NCBI GenBank assembly: GCA_013995675.1
Contig: VWRR01000007.1
Location: forward strand, 434,001-498,000
Length of the DNA: 64,000 nt
From: Cyanidiococcus yangmingshanensis
Lineage: Eukaryota > Rhodophyta > Bangiophyceae > Cyanidiales > Cyanidiaceae
Reading direction: 5' to 3'
The notes under the pieces were generated by a model. That model worked only from the letters and a program-made list of their open reading frames with translations, was not told the DNA's origin and did not search any database. This document shows positions 12,462 through 23,800 of the stretch, one piece after another. Position 1 is the stretch's first letter; the number at the start of each line of letters is the position of its first letter. Made by a program: the position numbers and the translations under genes.

Positions 12462-13698
12462 TTGCGAGTGCAGCGTGCGCGTCTTCGTTTGACGCTGGCC
12501 TTGCTCGTTGCACGCTGCACCTATCGCTTTCGAGTGCGATATCGTCAGTGTCCCTACAGGTCGTCTGGTGCGGTCGCCTCGGCGAGAGCACATCGGCGCC
12601 CACTGACGAGTGCAAGCACGGATCGATCCTTGGCAGTGCTTGTCATTGCTGAGCATGTGCGTGGACGGGTGGTGCCGGCGACTTGGGCAGCGTTGCGAGC
12701 GGCGCAGCAGGTCGCAGCGGCTGCGCTCCATGGCGATTCGGCGTCCAAGAGGCCTGCAACCATTGAGGTTCTCGTCTTCGATCGCGCGGGGTCGGAGATA
12801 ACGGCCGTACGGGATCAGCTTTTGAAGGTCGACGGCGTTACGCGACTCGTTCTTGTCCGTGAGAAGCGCTGTTTGTACCCGCTTGCGGAGATGCTTGCTC
12901 CAGTCATTGCCCGTTGGAGTGCAGAGCAGGGCTATTCTCATGTTCTTGTCGGTGGGAGCACGTTCGGTAAGAATATTTTACCACGAGCGGCGGGCATTCT
13001 AGGCGTTCAGCCACTCTCCGACATCATGGAGGTGTGTTCGCCATGGGAATTCGTGCGTCCCATGTACGCAGGCAGTATTTTAGCACGGGTACGTTTCGTA
13101 CCAGCCTCCGAACCGACCACAATAGCCAGCCGTTTGTGCATGGCCACGATTCGGGGGACCGCCTTCGAGCCTGCCCAGCAACGCTTGGATGGAGAGCGCC
13201 CTCTTGAACAGGATATCACGTCTGTTGCGAGCCAAGTTCCTGGATGAGGCGTCACCCCCCGCTGTTGAATGGGTACACGAGACGAGCGCGACAGTCGAGC
13301 GACCTCGATTGGAGAGCGCCTCCATTGTCGTGACGGGCGGCCGAGGAGTCCAAGACGCAGCCCATTTTGATCAGCTGGTCGTCGCCCTTGCCGACAGACT
13401 TGGTGCGGCTGTTGGTGCGACCCGCGCTGCAGTTGACTCGGGCATGTGCGCCAACGAGCTGCAAGTTGGGCAGACTGGGAAAATTGTCGCACCAGATCTC
13501 TACATCGCCATTGGTGTTAGCGGCGCTATCCAGCACCTTGCGGGAATGAAAGATAGCAAGGTGGTGGTCGCTATCAACAAAGACCCCGAAGCGCCAATCT
13601 TCCAAGCAGCCGACTATGGACTGGTTGGCGATCTCTTTGACATCGTTCCAGCGCTTTTGGAAAAGCTTGGCATGTCCTCAAAAACGTGCCGAAAATAA
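12462..13698 (+). CDS. ETFA: Electron transfer flavoprotein alpha subunit, frame changes once
   Basis: Mitochondrial FAD protein that passes electrons from acyl-CoA and other dehydrogenases to ETF-ubiquinone oxidoreductase. The N-terminal domain starts [17 protein letters not shown] and continues through [18 protein letters not shown] and [11 protein letters not shown] to [10 protein letters not shown]. The FAD domain is in the frame one base later: [46 protein letters not shown] and [10 protein letters not shown]. The frames overlap at 13189-13247, so one extra base lies in or near that variable linker. The leader of about 55 residues is Arg-rich like a mitochondrial presequence, but has no in-frame ATG; the true start is further upstream. 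Identity secure; gene model unresolved. Confidence 0.88.
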
Positions 13699-14230
13699 CC
13701 GAGAGTGAAGCGGGGCTGCGCTGCACCGAACAGTGCCAAGCAGCGGTCCGCTGCTCGCGACCTTGTCGACCAAGAGACCGCTGCAACAACCGGAGTCACT
13801 CGGTAAACCACCAAACACAGAGACAGTGATGCCGAGTGTTTCCATTCCCGATCTGTACATAGTTCCCCATCCGTCAGTCCCAAGCGAGTGAATCACGTCT
13901 GGAACCGAGGCAATCACTCGCGAACGTGGCCGCCTCTCGAACGACCACCCACCTGCTTGAGCACGCTTCCACTGCTCGCAAACAGGCAAACGAGCACCAG
14001 CTAGGAACAGCCGTCCACCAAGCCTAATAAACAATCAAACCAAAGTGTACCAACCAGAAAGTGCAACTTTATAGACGATAAGTTCGTGTCCGAGTCTATC
14101 GAGCAACGCTTCATGTCTTGAAACGGATGCGGTGGCGGCCCAAGACACGACTGGCTCGTGAATCGGACACATAGACTCGATTTCTCTCCTCATCGTTCTG
14201 GTCTCGACCCTTGACTGTCTCTCTGCAGCG
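13699..14230. other. Intergenic, upstream of clathrin light chain
   Basis: 532 bases between two plus-strand genes. Minus-strand open frames here are not supported by content. Nothing else seen. Confidence 0.4.
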
Positions 14231-14962
14231 ATGACTTTAGCTCCGAACAAAGCGGCTGAGGAGGCGGATGCGTTTCATAATCTGGTTCAGGGGGAGTTGG
14301 GTGATGCTTCCCTGCCTGGTTCAAAGACAGACGGCGGTACCACAGAAGCGAACGATGGTTTCGTTCTGGCAGAGACGACGACAAGCGTCGAAAAGCCGAC
14401 ACGCACCCCTTTCGACCGGGACGACGAAGCAGGTCGTTCGTCCATCGACGGAAAGCTGTGGAAAGGAGCGGGTGGTGCAGCTTTCGCCATTGATAGTGAT
14501 TCCGTTTCAGGCAGAGACGCCATTCAAGAGGCCTCTCGAGCGCGGGCGGAACGTATACGCCAACGCGACGAGACCGAACGCGAGTCTCGCCAAAAAGTGA
14601 GGCAACTAGCTGCCCAGGAATGGGAGAAGATGCACCAATCTTGGGAGAAGGTGTGTCAGGAGAAACGCCAAGAGGCAAAGAAGCGTCAAGAAGCGCTTGA
14701 AACAGAGCGAGAGACACTGCTGCGAACGATGCTGGAGAACGCCGACAACGACAAGCCTGCATGGCACTGCGTTCGGGCGTTGCTCGAGTCTGGCGGTTCC
14801 GGCTCTGTGGCGGGTCGACCACTAACCACGGCTACGGTTTCGATGGGAAAGACGGGTGGCAACGCCAGCACAGAAGAAGAGGGCCTGTATCGGACGAGTC
14901 GGGCGCGTATGAGAGAGGTAATCTACGCCAAAGCCGATGAGACCGACGGAGCGCTACATTGA
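14231..14962 (+). CDS. Clathrin light chain-like protein
   Basis: Probable light chain of clathrin, the coat of endocytic and trans-Golgi vesicles. The protein has 243 residues. The first 90 are acidic and low in order. From about residue 95 a long charged helix begins (DAIQEASRARAERIRQRDETE), continues through EWEKMHQSWEKVCQEKRQEA, and ends in DNDKPAWHCVRALLESGG, matching the light-chain pattern of a heavy-chain-binding helix followed by a W-x2-V/I motif. A final TSRARMREVIYAKADE resembles the conserved C-terminal segment. ATG 14231 is clear. Because the family is defined by composition and a few residues, another coiled-coil protein is possible. Confidence 0.65.
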   Translation: MTLAPNKAAEEADAFHNLVQGELGDASLPGSKTDGGTTEANDGFVLAETTTSVEKPTRTPFDRDDEAGRSSIDGKLWKGAGGAAFAIDSDSVSGRDAIQEASRARAERIRQRDETERESRQKVRQLAAQEWEKMHQSWEKVCQEKRQEAKKRQEALETERETLLRTMLENADNDKPAWHCVRALLESGGSGSVAGRPLTTATVSMGKTGGNASTEEEGLYRTSRARMREVIYAKADETDGALH

Positions 14963-15626
14963 GCACCCGTCGTTTTCCTTCAGTCATGGACTGGCACTGC
15001 AGCACTTGAAAGCGTAGGCGCCTAGAACATCCTCAGTGATTGCTGTCTCCCAACAAAGCGATCAGACCAATTGGTGGAGTGCGGACCCTCCAATCAGCGG
15101 TGTACGCCTTGAAGGAGCGCCCATGGTTTGATGCTCGGAGTCTTTGGGCTGCTCTGTTGCTACCTCATTTCCGCAATGGTGCTCGCACAAGCCCCAGATG
15201 CGAGTTATGGAAGGATCGCCCAGAACTCGACGCGTTTAGAATCCTCGGGTTGGTTCCAAATCCAAGACAAGAAGATAGCTGCCTGGATGTTACGAATGGT
15301 GGACAAGTTGTTGGCCTTGCTCCGAGAGTGGTTGCTCCTCATGTATATTCTAGTCAGCAGTGCGGCAATCGTGCAGCGGATTTTCTGAATAAACACCATT
15401 CTCTTGAAGGTACTGTTCGAGACACCACCATGAATGTGTGGCGCAGAGGACGGAAAGGTCTTTCGTTTGCGACCTGATCCTTGACAAGCGCCGTCACCAC
15501 CTTCCCCACAGGTACCAGCGAACCCATCACACCATTGTGGTTCGTGACAGTATAAAATCAACATGCATCATGGAAGAAATGAGGCATGCTGTTTCTGCTC
15601 ATGGCCGAGTGGTGGCTACAGATTCG
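14963..15626. other. Intergenic, convergent
   Basis: About 660 bases between clathrin light chain and the PLP enzyme. A frame at 15128-15388 encodes hydrophobic stretches but has no recognised family. A TATAAA-like element lies near 15550. Confidence 0.35.
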
Positions 15627-16974
15627 CTAGCGTTTGACGCTTGGAGCACTTGCGCGACTCGCTTTGAACGCAACGCGCAATGTTGTCGGGGTCTCTACTG
15701 CAGCGAAGCAGCATCGATACCACCCTGGTTCAGGAGCATGACAAATCCGACCGGGATATACGAGCACGCGAGCCTGTCGATAAAGTCGTTCAAGCGAGGT
15801 CCATCTCCGCGTCCCAAGTTGGCTCCGGCAGGAAGCGTTGCAATCCGAGCCAGATAAAGAACCCAGCTTCGCTCGGAAAAATCTGCACATGCTCCGCTCC
15901 GAGACTTTCCTGGATCGCCGCCACAGCAAACTTGAAAGTGTCCTCAAGTTGCCTCTGGTTCGTTTCGATGAAGTTGTTCAACCAAGCGCTGTCGTGGAGC
16001 ATTCGGCACAAGACCGCCTGGGTATCGCGACTCGGCGATGAGAAAAGACAGGGCGACCTGACTGCCTGCAGCAAGGCCTTGTTCTCGGTAAAGAGCACCC
16101 CACATCGCATGCCGCTCATACAGAAATCCTTACTAAATGTCCAAACGATATGCACATCATTGCCAAGGCCCTTGTGTGCCAGCACATCAGCCACCGAGAG
16201 AAAGCGACCTGCATGGTGTCGAAACACGGATAAGGCGTATGCTTCATCGCTGACCAGGTGCATTTCGTGGGATCGACACCAGTCAATCGCTAGTTCCAAT
16301 TCATCTCTGCTCAAAATATTTCCCAGTGGATTGCCAGGACTGTGGAGCAGAAGCACCCGAGGACGTTGGCCTCTGGCTCGGCATTCCCGCTCCGCTGCTT
16401 CCAGGACATCGACGGTCAACCGATGTTGATTCGCAGCAGAGGTATGCAACGGCACTGGAACACATTTCGCTCGGCACGTGAGATCAAAGTCAAATCCCGG
16501 ATAGTAGGGTGCTGGAATGAGCACCGCATCAGACTCGTCACAGAGCGCACAGAAAATCAGGTCCAGCACTGCACTCGCACCGACCGCACACAGATAGAGG
16601 TCCGGATCAGCGGCGCTCGCAGGTCCACCATTCGACGCAGCAAAAATATGCTTACGAAAAAGTAGACTAATCGCTTCTCGAAAACGGCTCTCACCGAACA
16701 TGTAGTCGTACTGCAAGTGCAGCGCGCTCGGAAGCACGTCACTCCGTTCCCGCTGAAACTGAGCCAGCACGGGTGCCGCGCTCAGCGCGTTCTCTGCCAC
16801 CAGTAAAGAGATGTATCCATCAGGTCGTAAGCATTCATCATATGCATACTGTTTGGCTGTCATGGACCATTCGATCTGCCGTGGTGGCGTGCGACTGGCG
16901 AGATCACGTCCGCGAGCAGACAGTGCGTTCAACGCACTCGTTTGCGAGTGAATATCCTTCATCTCGTCCGTCAT
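15627..16974 (-). CDS. ACC-synthase-like class I aminotransferase, frame changes once
   Basis: PLP enzyme of fold type I, closest by motif to 1-aminocyclopropane-1-carboxylate synthase and its relatives. Motifs in order: the substrate loop LLVAENALS, a glycine-poor VGASAVLDLIFCAL in the cofactor loop, PAPYYPGFDFDL, HSPGNPLGNILS (with the PLP-binding Asn), LVSDEAYAL, and the Schiff-base Lys in FSKDFCMSGMRCG. The last part (YRQARVLVYPG, then HAPEPGWYRCCFA) is in the next frame; the change falls within a few bases of 15790, as if one base were extra. ATG 16974 starts close to the family start; ATG 17094 would add 40 residues. It may be a general aminotransferase rather than an ethylene-pathway enzyme. 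Confidence 0.75.
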
Positions 16975-18122
16975 GAAGAAACTTACCCCTTTACACTTTA
17001 CTCGGAGAACGTCGTTGTTATCGTTCAGGCGTTTTGGGAACGTCCTCCTGGCCAAAACGTCGAGTTTAGGCCACGCGGTCGTCACCAAAAACATGAGAAA
17101 ACCTGTGGACGGGGGCAGGGTGTCTCGAACGCGTCCGGCATCGAAGCCATGATCGACGAGCCGCCACAAGTCAGCACTCGACCAGGAGCCGGGTCCGAGT
17201 ATCCCCTCGGACAGTTCAATCAATATGTCTGTGAACGAACGAAAGTAGACGGAAAATGTAGTGACTAAATGATCCAACTAGTGTGTTTCAATGTTGACTG
17301 AAAAACAAACAACGGTAACGGTGATTCGATCGAGTCGAGATCACAAAGTTCCGCGCGGTTCGATCCCTGTCGTCTGGAACGACACGCTCGTTCGGGATTA
17401 TACTCGGAACTCGAATCGATATCTAACTAGGACAATTCGCAGTATCAGTAAGCGGTTCTCGCTGAATGAGCGTAAACCGAGCGCTGAACGGAGGCCTTGT
17501 GGTGCCAGGAACGAAAGTGCTCACATCGGCGAGGGTTCTCTTTGCATCCTACGTCGTCGAGATAGTTCCGAGGCGCTCAATGCATATGGATTCTCGAACT
17601 CACGACGATAGGCTCTGGCTCCAGAGAGCGAACCGAGCACTTGGGATGCGACGGAACACGTAGCGTGTCGTGCCCAGCACATCGATGAACACGGGTCGAG
17701 CCACAGTGTCCGCATGAAAAGCGTTCGAGTCCGGGATGACGAGACTTTTGCAGCCACGTTTGGTCAGGTTGCCGAATTCTTTCGCTATCGTTGGTAGATG
17801 CTGCGCGTGTAGTGATCACGGTGTCCTCGTCTTGGATCGGTTATCGCAAGGCCCCTTCATGCTTCCGCACTGTACAGTGCACTCTTTCAATCCAAAGAGC
17901 GTGACGGGTGCCAAAAATACACGAGTCGAACGAGTCGCACGCTTCATCTACTCGCCTCACTGCGGACACGGCAACCTCTCTGTCTTCATTTGCTCGCACT
18001 GGCTTGAACCGAGCAGCGTCTTTTTACAAATGGCGCTCATCGTCGTTTCTCGGTTTGAAAAAACCGCTCAAAGGGGATCGTATTCGTGATCAGGAGGGTT
18101 TTGCATTGGAAGCGTCGCGGCC
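16975..18122. other. Intergenic, upstream of the PLP enzyme
   Basis: About 1.1 kb between two minus-strand genes. It holds short frames on both strands without recognisable content. A tRNA-like GGTTCGATCC near 17357 was checked and did not fold. Confidence 0.4.
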
Positions 18123-18947
18123 TTATGGGTTGCGCCCCGCAAAAGTGTGTCGTTTCAGACGCCAAGCGTTTTGATCGAAAAACTTGCCGCTCATGAGCAG
18201 GGCGAGCATGCATCCTGAGAGTGTACTCCCTGCAGTGATCATGTAGAATATCACGATTTGATAACGGGCTGCAACATCCGTTGATCCATTGCCCACAATT
18301 TGCCCTGTCATCATACCTGGCAGGGAGACAAGGCCCACCGTCAACATGGTGTTCACAACCGGGATCAAGGCCGAACGTAGCGAGGCGCGAAGCGCAGGTC
18401 CAATCGCTTGGCTCGGACTGGCACCCATGCAAAGTAGTTCCTCAATATGTTTTTCATGAGATGCAACCTCCGACTGCATACGCTCGCCTAGCAGCGCAAC
18501 AGTGTTCATGGCGTTTCCGAGAATCATCCCCGAGAGCGGGATAAAATAACGAGGCATCCAGAACGGTTTCACGCGGATAATGATCCACGTCATCTCGACA
18601 ATAATAAAGCCTGCTCCCATCAACAATGATACCAACACAGATAGAAACATACCGGGAAGTGGATGGCTTGTTCGCTGTGCGGCCGTCCATGATGCAACCA
18701 GCATCATGACACCGACTGCAAGAAAGACCAACAATGCAAGGTTCGCGTCGAATATCCATCGAAGCACGAGCCCCACCAAAAGAAGCTGCACCGCTGCCCG
18801 AAGAGATGCCCAAACCAGATCAACTTCAATGCCAACACCGAAGAACCATATGGCAAGTACCGAAAGAATGACAAAGAAATAGGCAATCGTGAGCTGGCTC
18901 AAGTCGATTGGGAGAGCTCCAGCTGAACTGGCCATGTTCGTTTCCAT
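18123..18947 (-). CDS. FetB/ALS3 (UPF0014) ABC transporter permease
   Basis: Integral membrane subunit of the UPF0014 family: FetB (iron export) in bacteria and ALS3/STAR2 (aluminium tolerance) in plants. The 274 residues contain about seven membrane helices, including LTIAYFFVILSVLAIWFFGV and LALLVFLAVGVMMLVAS. Family marks are WASLRAAVQLLLVGLVL near the start, PLSGMILGNAMNTVALLGER in the middle, the EELLCMGASPSQA helix, and the SALIPVVNTMLTVGLVSLPGMMTGQI block. ATG 18947 is used, with 18935 as alternative. The partner ATPase gene lies 215 bases upstream on the same strand, in the order used by bacterial fetAB. The transported substrate cannot be read from sequence. Confidence 0.9.
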   Translation of the reverse strand: METNMASSAGALPIDLSQLTIAYFFVILSVLAIWFFGVGIEVDLVWASLRAAVQLLLVGLVLRWIFDANLALLVFLAVGVMMLVASWTAAQRTSHPLPGMFLSVLVSLLMGAGFIIVEMTWIIIRVKPFWMPRYFIPLSGMILGNAMNTVALLGERMQSEVASHEKHIEELLCMGASPSQAIGPALRASLRSALIPVVNTMLTVGLVSLPGMMTGQIVGNGSTDVAARYQIVIFYMITAGSTLSGCMLALLMSGKFFDQNAWRLKRHTFAGRNP

Positions 18948-19161
18948 GACAAGGACGCTGGACTGAACCGAGTCGAGCAGGAAAACCAAGGCCGGCTGCT
19001 GACTCCAGCCAGTTTGAGTCCGTCGTCGAAGGCAGCAGTGGCGGCTCGAGCGAGTTCCAGGTGCTCAAACGAGCCCGCTCGCACCAAGCGCTGCGACTCT
19101 TCGAGAACTCGACAGCGGACCACGCTGGTCAACCTGCGCGTCCTTTCCCTGAAAGCAACCC

Positions 19162-20250
19162 TTATTGTTGCTCTCCAGCTAGTAGACGGTGAATTTGTGC
19201 TGCTGTTTCTGGCGTTCCCAGCAACGCTCGCGTATCGCCAGATAAAACAACGGTGCCGTCACGAACGAGCAAGAGCTTGCCGTCGCTAACCTCGCTTAAT
19301 CGATGGGTAACAATGAAGACCGTTGATTTCGTACGTTCTTTCCAACGAGACAAGCGTTCCAGAACTTGCGCTGCAGTGGCTGCGTCTAAACTGGACGTGA
19401 CCTCGTCGAGTACCACAATCCGTGGCTGCTGAAGCAAGACCCGAGCGAGTCCGAGTCGAGCTCGCTCGCCACCAGACAAGGCCGACAGAGGTCGCTCAAG
19501 TAACGCCGGCGCTACTCCAGCAACTTCAAGTGCTTCCGGAAGACGGTCCTGCAGTTCACTCGAAGAGAGAACGCCCAAACTGACCAGCGTCTCCAGCGCT
19601 GCTCGAGCTGGCTCCTCCGCAGCTTGTCCAGCTCGGGTACCTCGTTTCCCCAAGACCAACTGACGGAGCGAGTCTCGCGTAAAGACCTGCTGAAGTGACT
19701 GCAGAAAACCTGGTCGCGATCGAGGCAAGCAAGGGAGCGCTGGCTGCTGACTCAGGAACCCTACCAGGACGCTTCGGAGCGTGCGTGGAGCGTACGCTGC
19801 CAGACAAGTCCCCCAGAGCCTAACCTGTCCGCTATGAGGTTCGTCCAGACGATTCACCAGACGAAGTAGGCGCGACTTCCCAGCACCTGAAGGACCGATC
19901 ACGAACACCGTCTCTCCTTGTCGGACTTGAAAAGTGACCTCGTGGAGAATCGCTCGAGTCGTTCCTGCTTCGCCTTCTGCAAGCAGGGTCACAGCCTCGA
20001 ACTCGACGGCAATGCTCTCCTTATCCGCCTCGTATCCGACTTGTGATTGAGCAGCTTCCGACAGCTCAATAAAGTCCGAACTGTTGCTTCTTCTCCTGGC
20101 CGTAGCCACTGAGCCGAGCTCAACGTCGAGGGTCTCCTGACTCGCGGGTCGCAGATCCGACCAGTCGCTCGTGCTATTGGCTTTTGAACCAGCCACTGCT
20201 GTGCTTCGCAGCGATCCCCCGTCTCCTGATGAGGAATCGGTGAAAGACAT
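19162..20250 (-). CDS. FetA/STAR1-type ABC transporter ATPase
   Basis: Nucleotide-binding subunit that should pair with the FetB/ALS3 permease directly downstream. It has an N-terminal extension of roughly 80 low-complexity residues, then VEFEAVTLLAEGEAG, Walker A GPSGAGKS, the Q-loop region LVGFLSQQPALPCLP, the signature LSGGERARLGLARVLL, Walker B IVVLDEVTSSLD and the switch His in FIVTHRLSE. Length is 362 residues, longer than bacterial FetA (about 220) because of the leader and an insert around residues 200-235. ATG 20250 is the first ATG in frame; the frame is open about 40 codons further up. The leader might be a targeting sequence, although it is acidic in part. Confidence 0.88.
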   Translation of the reverse strand: MSFTDSSSGDGGSLRSTAVAGSKANSTSDWSDLRPASQETLDVELGSVATARRRSNSSDFIELSEAAQSQVGYEADKESIAVEFEAVTLLAEGEAGTTRAILHEVTFQVRQGETVFVIGPSGAGKSRLLRLVNRLDEPHSGQVRLWGTCLAAYAPRTLRSVLVGFLSQQPALPCLPRSRPGFLQSLQQVFTRDSLRQLVLGKRGTRAGQAAEEPARAALETLVSLGVLSSSELQDRLPEALEVAGVAPALLERPLSALSGGERARLGLARVLLQQPRIVVLDEVTSSLDAATAAQVLERLSRWKERTKSTVFIVTHRLSEVSDGKLLLVRDGTVVLSGDTRALLGTPETAAQIHRLLAGEQQ

Positions 20251-20851
20251 CAACAGGGGGCCGCAGTCCCCCAATCGTACAACGATAGTATACGAGGCCG
20301 TCGAACGAGGTCGCAACGAAACAAGTTGGCCGTCCGTCAAGCCGCGCTGGCCAGCCTTCGTCTCCTGAGACAAAACGACTGCGTTGTCTTTTGGGTATGG
20401 CTAGGTCTGACACAGGTAGTGGTCATCGCTTCATTTCGCGTTCGGACCTTGTATAGACGTTATTCGTACTCTTGTAGCCTAGTCGAGGAGGCTGTACCAA
20501 GTTTGCCTGGGTGAACTGAGCCTTTTCGCTTGAGCACCCTCTCGTGGCGAACATTCGGTGGAAGCAAAGAAGCCAACTTCCGCGCGTCTGCTTCGCCTCT
20601 AAAAGAGGTAGAGACCACCTGGAAAACTGGAGGCACATACATAAACTGTCACGAACTGAAGCTGAAGACGATCCGCCCCTTTTTTAGCGGTGCACCGACG
20701 AAAACAAGCCATCGGCGGGAAAGGGAGCTCTGCTGGCTCGTCGGCGCGTTCCAACGCACCAGTCGAGGATCACGACCTCCATTAAAGAGAGGTTTTGAAT
20801 CTACCCTTGAACGGAATAGCATCCGTCTGTGCGCCTCTGGCCAACATCGAT
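20251..20851. other. Intergenic, divergent promoter region of the ABC pair and Listerin
   Basis: About 600 bases between divergent genes. Open frames of 80 to 150 codons occur on both strands, but none has recognisable content. No repeats or RNA genes seen. Confidence 0.4.
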
Positions 20852-23800
20852 ATGCCGCTGCCAAGTGGACGTTCTCGAAAGGCGTCCGGCAAAGGTGCCT
20901 CATCGAAACAGGCAGCCCAGTTGCTGCCCGAACATCTCGCTGCAGGCAAGTTCACTTCACTGGCCGACATCACCGGCATCGTACTGGGTGAACGATCCTG
21001 GCAAACTGAACGGACTCCACAGGAGGCACCACTCACGACGGAGACGCCGGTGGCAGACCTTCAGCGCTGGGACGAAACGTCTGCTCTGATCGCGCAACGT
21101 CTCCTGAAACGTGATGAGAGCACCAAAGTAAGAGCTCTACAGGACTTGTCTGCACAGTTTGATGACTTGGAACGAAACACTAGCGTTCGTATCACGGACC
21201 AGGCAGCTTACGCTGCCCAGTACGGTGCATTTCTGGGAAATTTCTCTATGGCTTTTATGAAACTCGCTCATGATCCGAGCCCTCGAGTACGAATGGAGAG
21301 CGTCGCCCTCATTGGCCATTTGGTACGTCTGTTCGGCAAACACACCCTAGCACTCCTGCCAACGCTGCTTCCGGCATGGCTGGGCCTCTTTGGAGACCCC
21401 TTCAGGGAGGTAGCCGATCGAGCGGTCATGAGTTTCCAGGAGGCATTTCCCACCGAGTCGAAGCGGCAGCGGGCACTGCTACTGGCACCTCAGACAGTCA
21501 TTCGTCAGGCAACAGAGCAGATGCGGAGCTGTATTCGAGAACGAACGCGAGTATCGACACCGAACAGAAACGAAGGCGAGGAAATGGGCACGCTGCAGGC
21601 CCTGGCCAGTGTACATTTGACCATGGAGGCTCTCGTGGACGCCCTGGTTGCAACGCGAACCTTCTCCAACGCAGAGTTGCAGGCCCTAGCAGAACTTGTG
21701 CCGTATTGGTTGGAGAACTGGATTTTCCCTAACGGTGTTGATAGCCTCTCTGCGCCGCTGCTTCGCCGCTATCGACTCTGCACCCGCATTCGTGAGTCCT
21801 TCTGGCGACTCACCGTGCGTTCCTTTGATCTGCTGACGTTTCTCATGAGAGAGCATGACTCCCGAGGTATGACGATCACAGAGTCGTTAACACGAAGCAA
21901 CCCAAGGTGGCGGGCGATGGCTGTGGACGGTCTCTGCCGAATCGTTTCCAGACTCGTCTGGGACGAACTGCATGCCTCGTGTCAAAATCACGTGTGGGCG
22001 TTCATCATTCGTTTTATCAAATGCGACTTGGTGCCGAGCTCGGTGCTGGAAGCGAGTATTTCAGCAAAGTCGCTCTGTTGCTGGTTACTGGGTGAATCCG
22101 TCGTTGACGGTCATCAAGCGTCCTTGACTGAGAGACTGGAATCGGCGAGAAGCTTTGGCTCACTGCTGCCTTTCCTACAGGCACTGCGTGCACGTTGCAT
22201 GGTGAATGACTGCGAGACTTTTGGCTCATTGGAAAAGAAATCGGTTCGTACCTGGGTTGAGACCTTAGAGAATGCGCTGATGGAGCAGCTGGAAACGGCG
22301 CTGTTGTGGCGTGCACCCAAGACGAGGTTTCCCCCAACGCTGGTAGGTGCATCCTACGTCGACTGGTGGCAAGCTGCACTGGTCTCTTGGATAGAGAGTG
22401 TTTTATGGATTCATCACCCGCGTCCATGGTCGTGCTCGATGCCAGATGAAAGCAGGTGCTCTAGGTCATCGGTTTGGACCCAATTGGAGCGTTTTCTGCT
22501 CAATCCGACCGCAATAGGTGAAGACGTAGACTCCGAGCGATCTGTCGTGAGATTTAACGAGCATCACACAGAGTCACAAGCGCTCTCTCGGCTCTTCCTC
22601 GACGTGCTTGTCCATGTTACCTGCGATGCTTGCCAAACGACTGCTGGCGTGCAGTCAACCAACTGGAATGCAGCTGGTGAGCATCTCGCGACCGTGCTCA
22701 TAGAAAGGGCGTCTGCCTCGTACACTGCCGCGTTGTGTGCAGCATTGGAACGAGCTCTGGCTGGATCTTCTTTCTCCACGCTGACTCCGGACCGACAACC
22801 AAGATGGTCCCTGTTGGAGAAGGATGTGTCAGGACATTCCAGCGATCTGCGCAGACATGCTTGGTGGTGCGCTCTACCGTGCACTCAAGCCTGTCGGAAG
22901 AGAGCCTGGCACGCGTGGCCGCCAACCATCGTCTGAGTATCCTGTTGACGGTGTTGCGGTCCGCCTTACAATCCTCGAGTGGTGCCATCGTGCCCCTGAT
23001 TCGCTCGTCAGGCGCTACTTGCAATGTGATCGTCTGCTTGAATTTCTGGTCGATACCTGGGCGCTGCTCGACGCTCCTCTCGATTCCCCTGTGCAGGACG
23101 ACGAGATCAGGATGCGGTATATTCGACTTTTGGGTACTTTGGCAGCACTCTCTATGGGCAGCACAAACCTTGGTCCGTTCATCGCTACACTGAATCAATA
23201 CATTGGGCGTTGTACGAACATTGGTCTGTACTTGGAGGTGCTGGCTCAGTCGGCTCGTGTCCGTGCCCAACAGAGCGATACTCACCAGGTTGGCGAAACG
23301 CTCTGGACCGATGTTCAATGGTTCATTCGTTTAGAATCGGAACTTGAATCGCTCCAAAAGTTATGCAGCAGCCTGGAGCCATCACGATGCTCACTGCTCA
23401 GCCGTCATTCGTGGACAGCTTCGTCAAGAACGGGACTCGTCTTCGAGTTCGCTGCTTGGCCTGATGTGTGGGTGTTTCCATCGCCAGCGTCATTCTCGGA
23501 GACCGCAGAGAAGATGAATGAGACCGTTGGTCGAGCGCTGCAACTTGGCCTCTGGGACGTCTCCGAGCTGGAATATTTCCGTCTAGGAGCGGCTTCGAGG
23601 AACGCTCCCTGGACGGACAACACCATGGCCTGGCTCTATGTTCGGCTGCTCTTTGGCAGGTTACTCGTTGAAAACGACGCTGGAGCCACTTGCGACGGAA
23701 AAACTGTACAGATATTACCGGTAAGGCTTGGCGGTGACGCGCTCACCGAGGCCGCCATCCCTGCACTCTGCATGTTCCTCGACGATCTCGAAGGAAGGTT

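Noticed and set aside
13189-13260. A short intron as the cause of the ETFA frame change
   Set aside because: The only GT and AG pairs there would define an intron under 30 bases, and in the prenyltransferase junctions no residues are missing, so splicing does not explain the general pattern.
14190-14822. 210-codon open frame antisense to clathrin light chain
   Set aside because: Shadow of the coding frame; composition is Arg/Ser/Pro-rich without motifs.
17340-17375. tRNA-like B-box GGTTCGATCC
   Set aside because: The flanking five bases cannot form a T-stem and no matching acceptor or anticodon arm was found.
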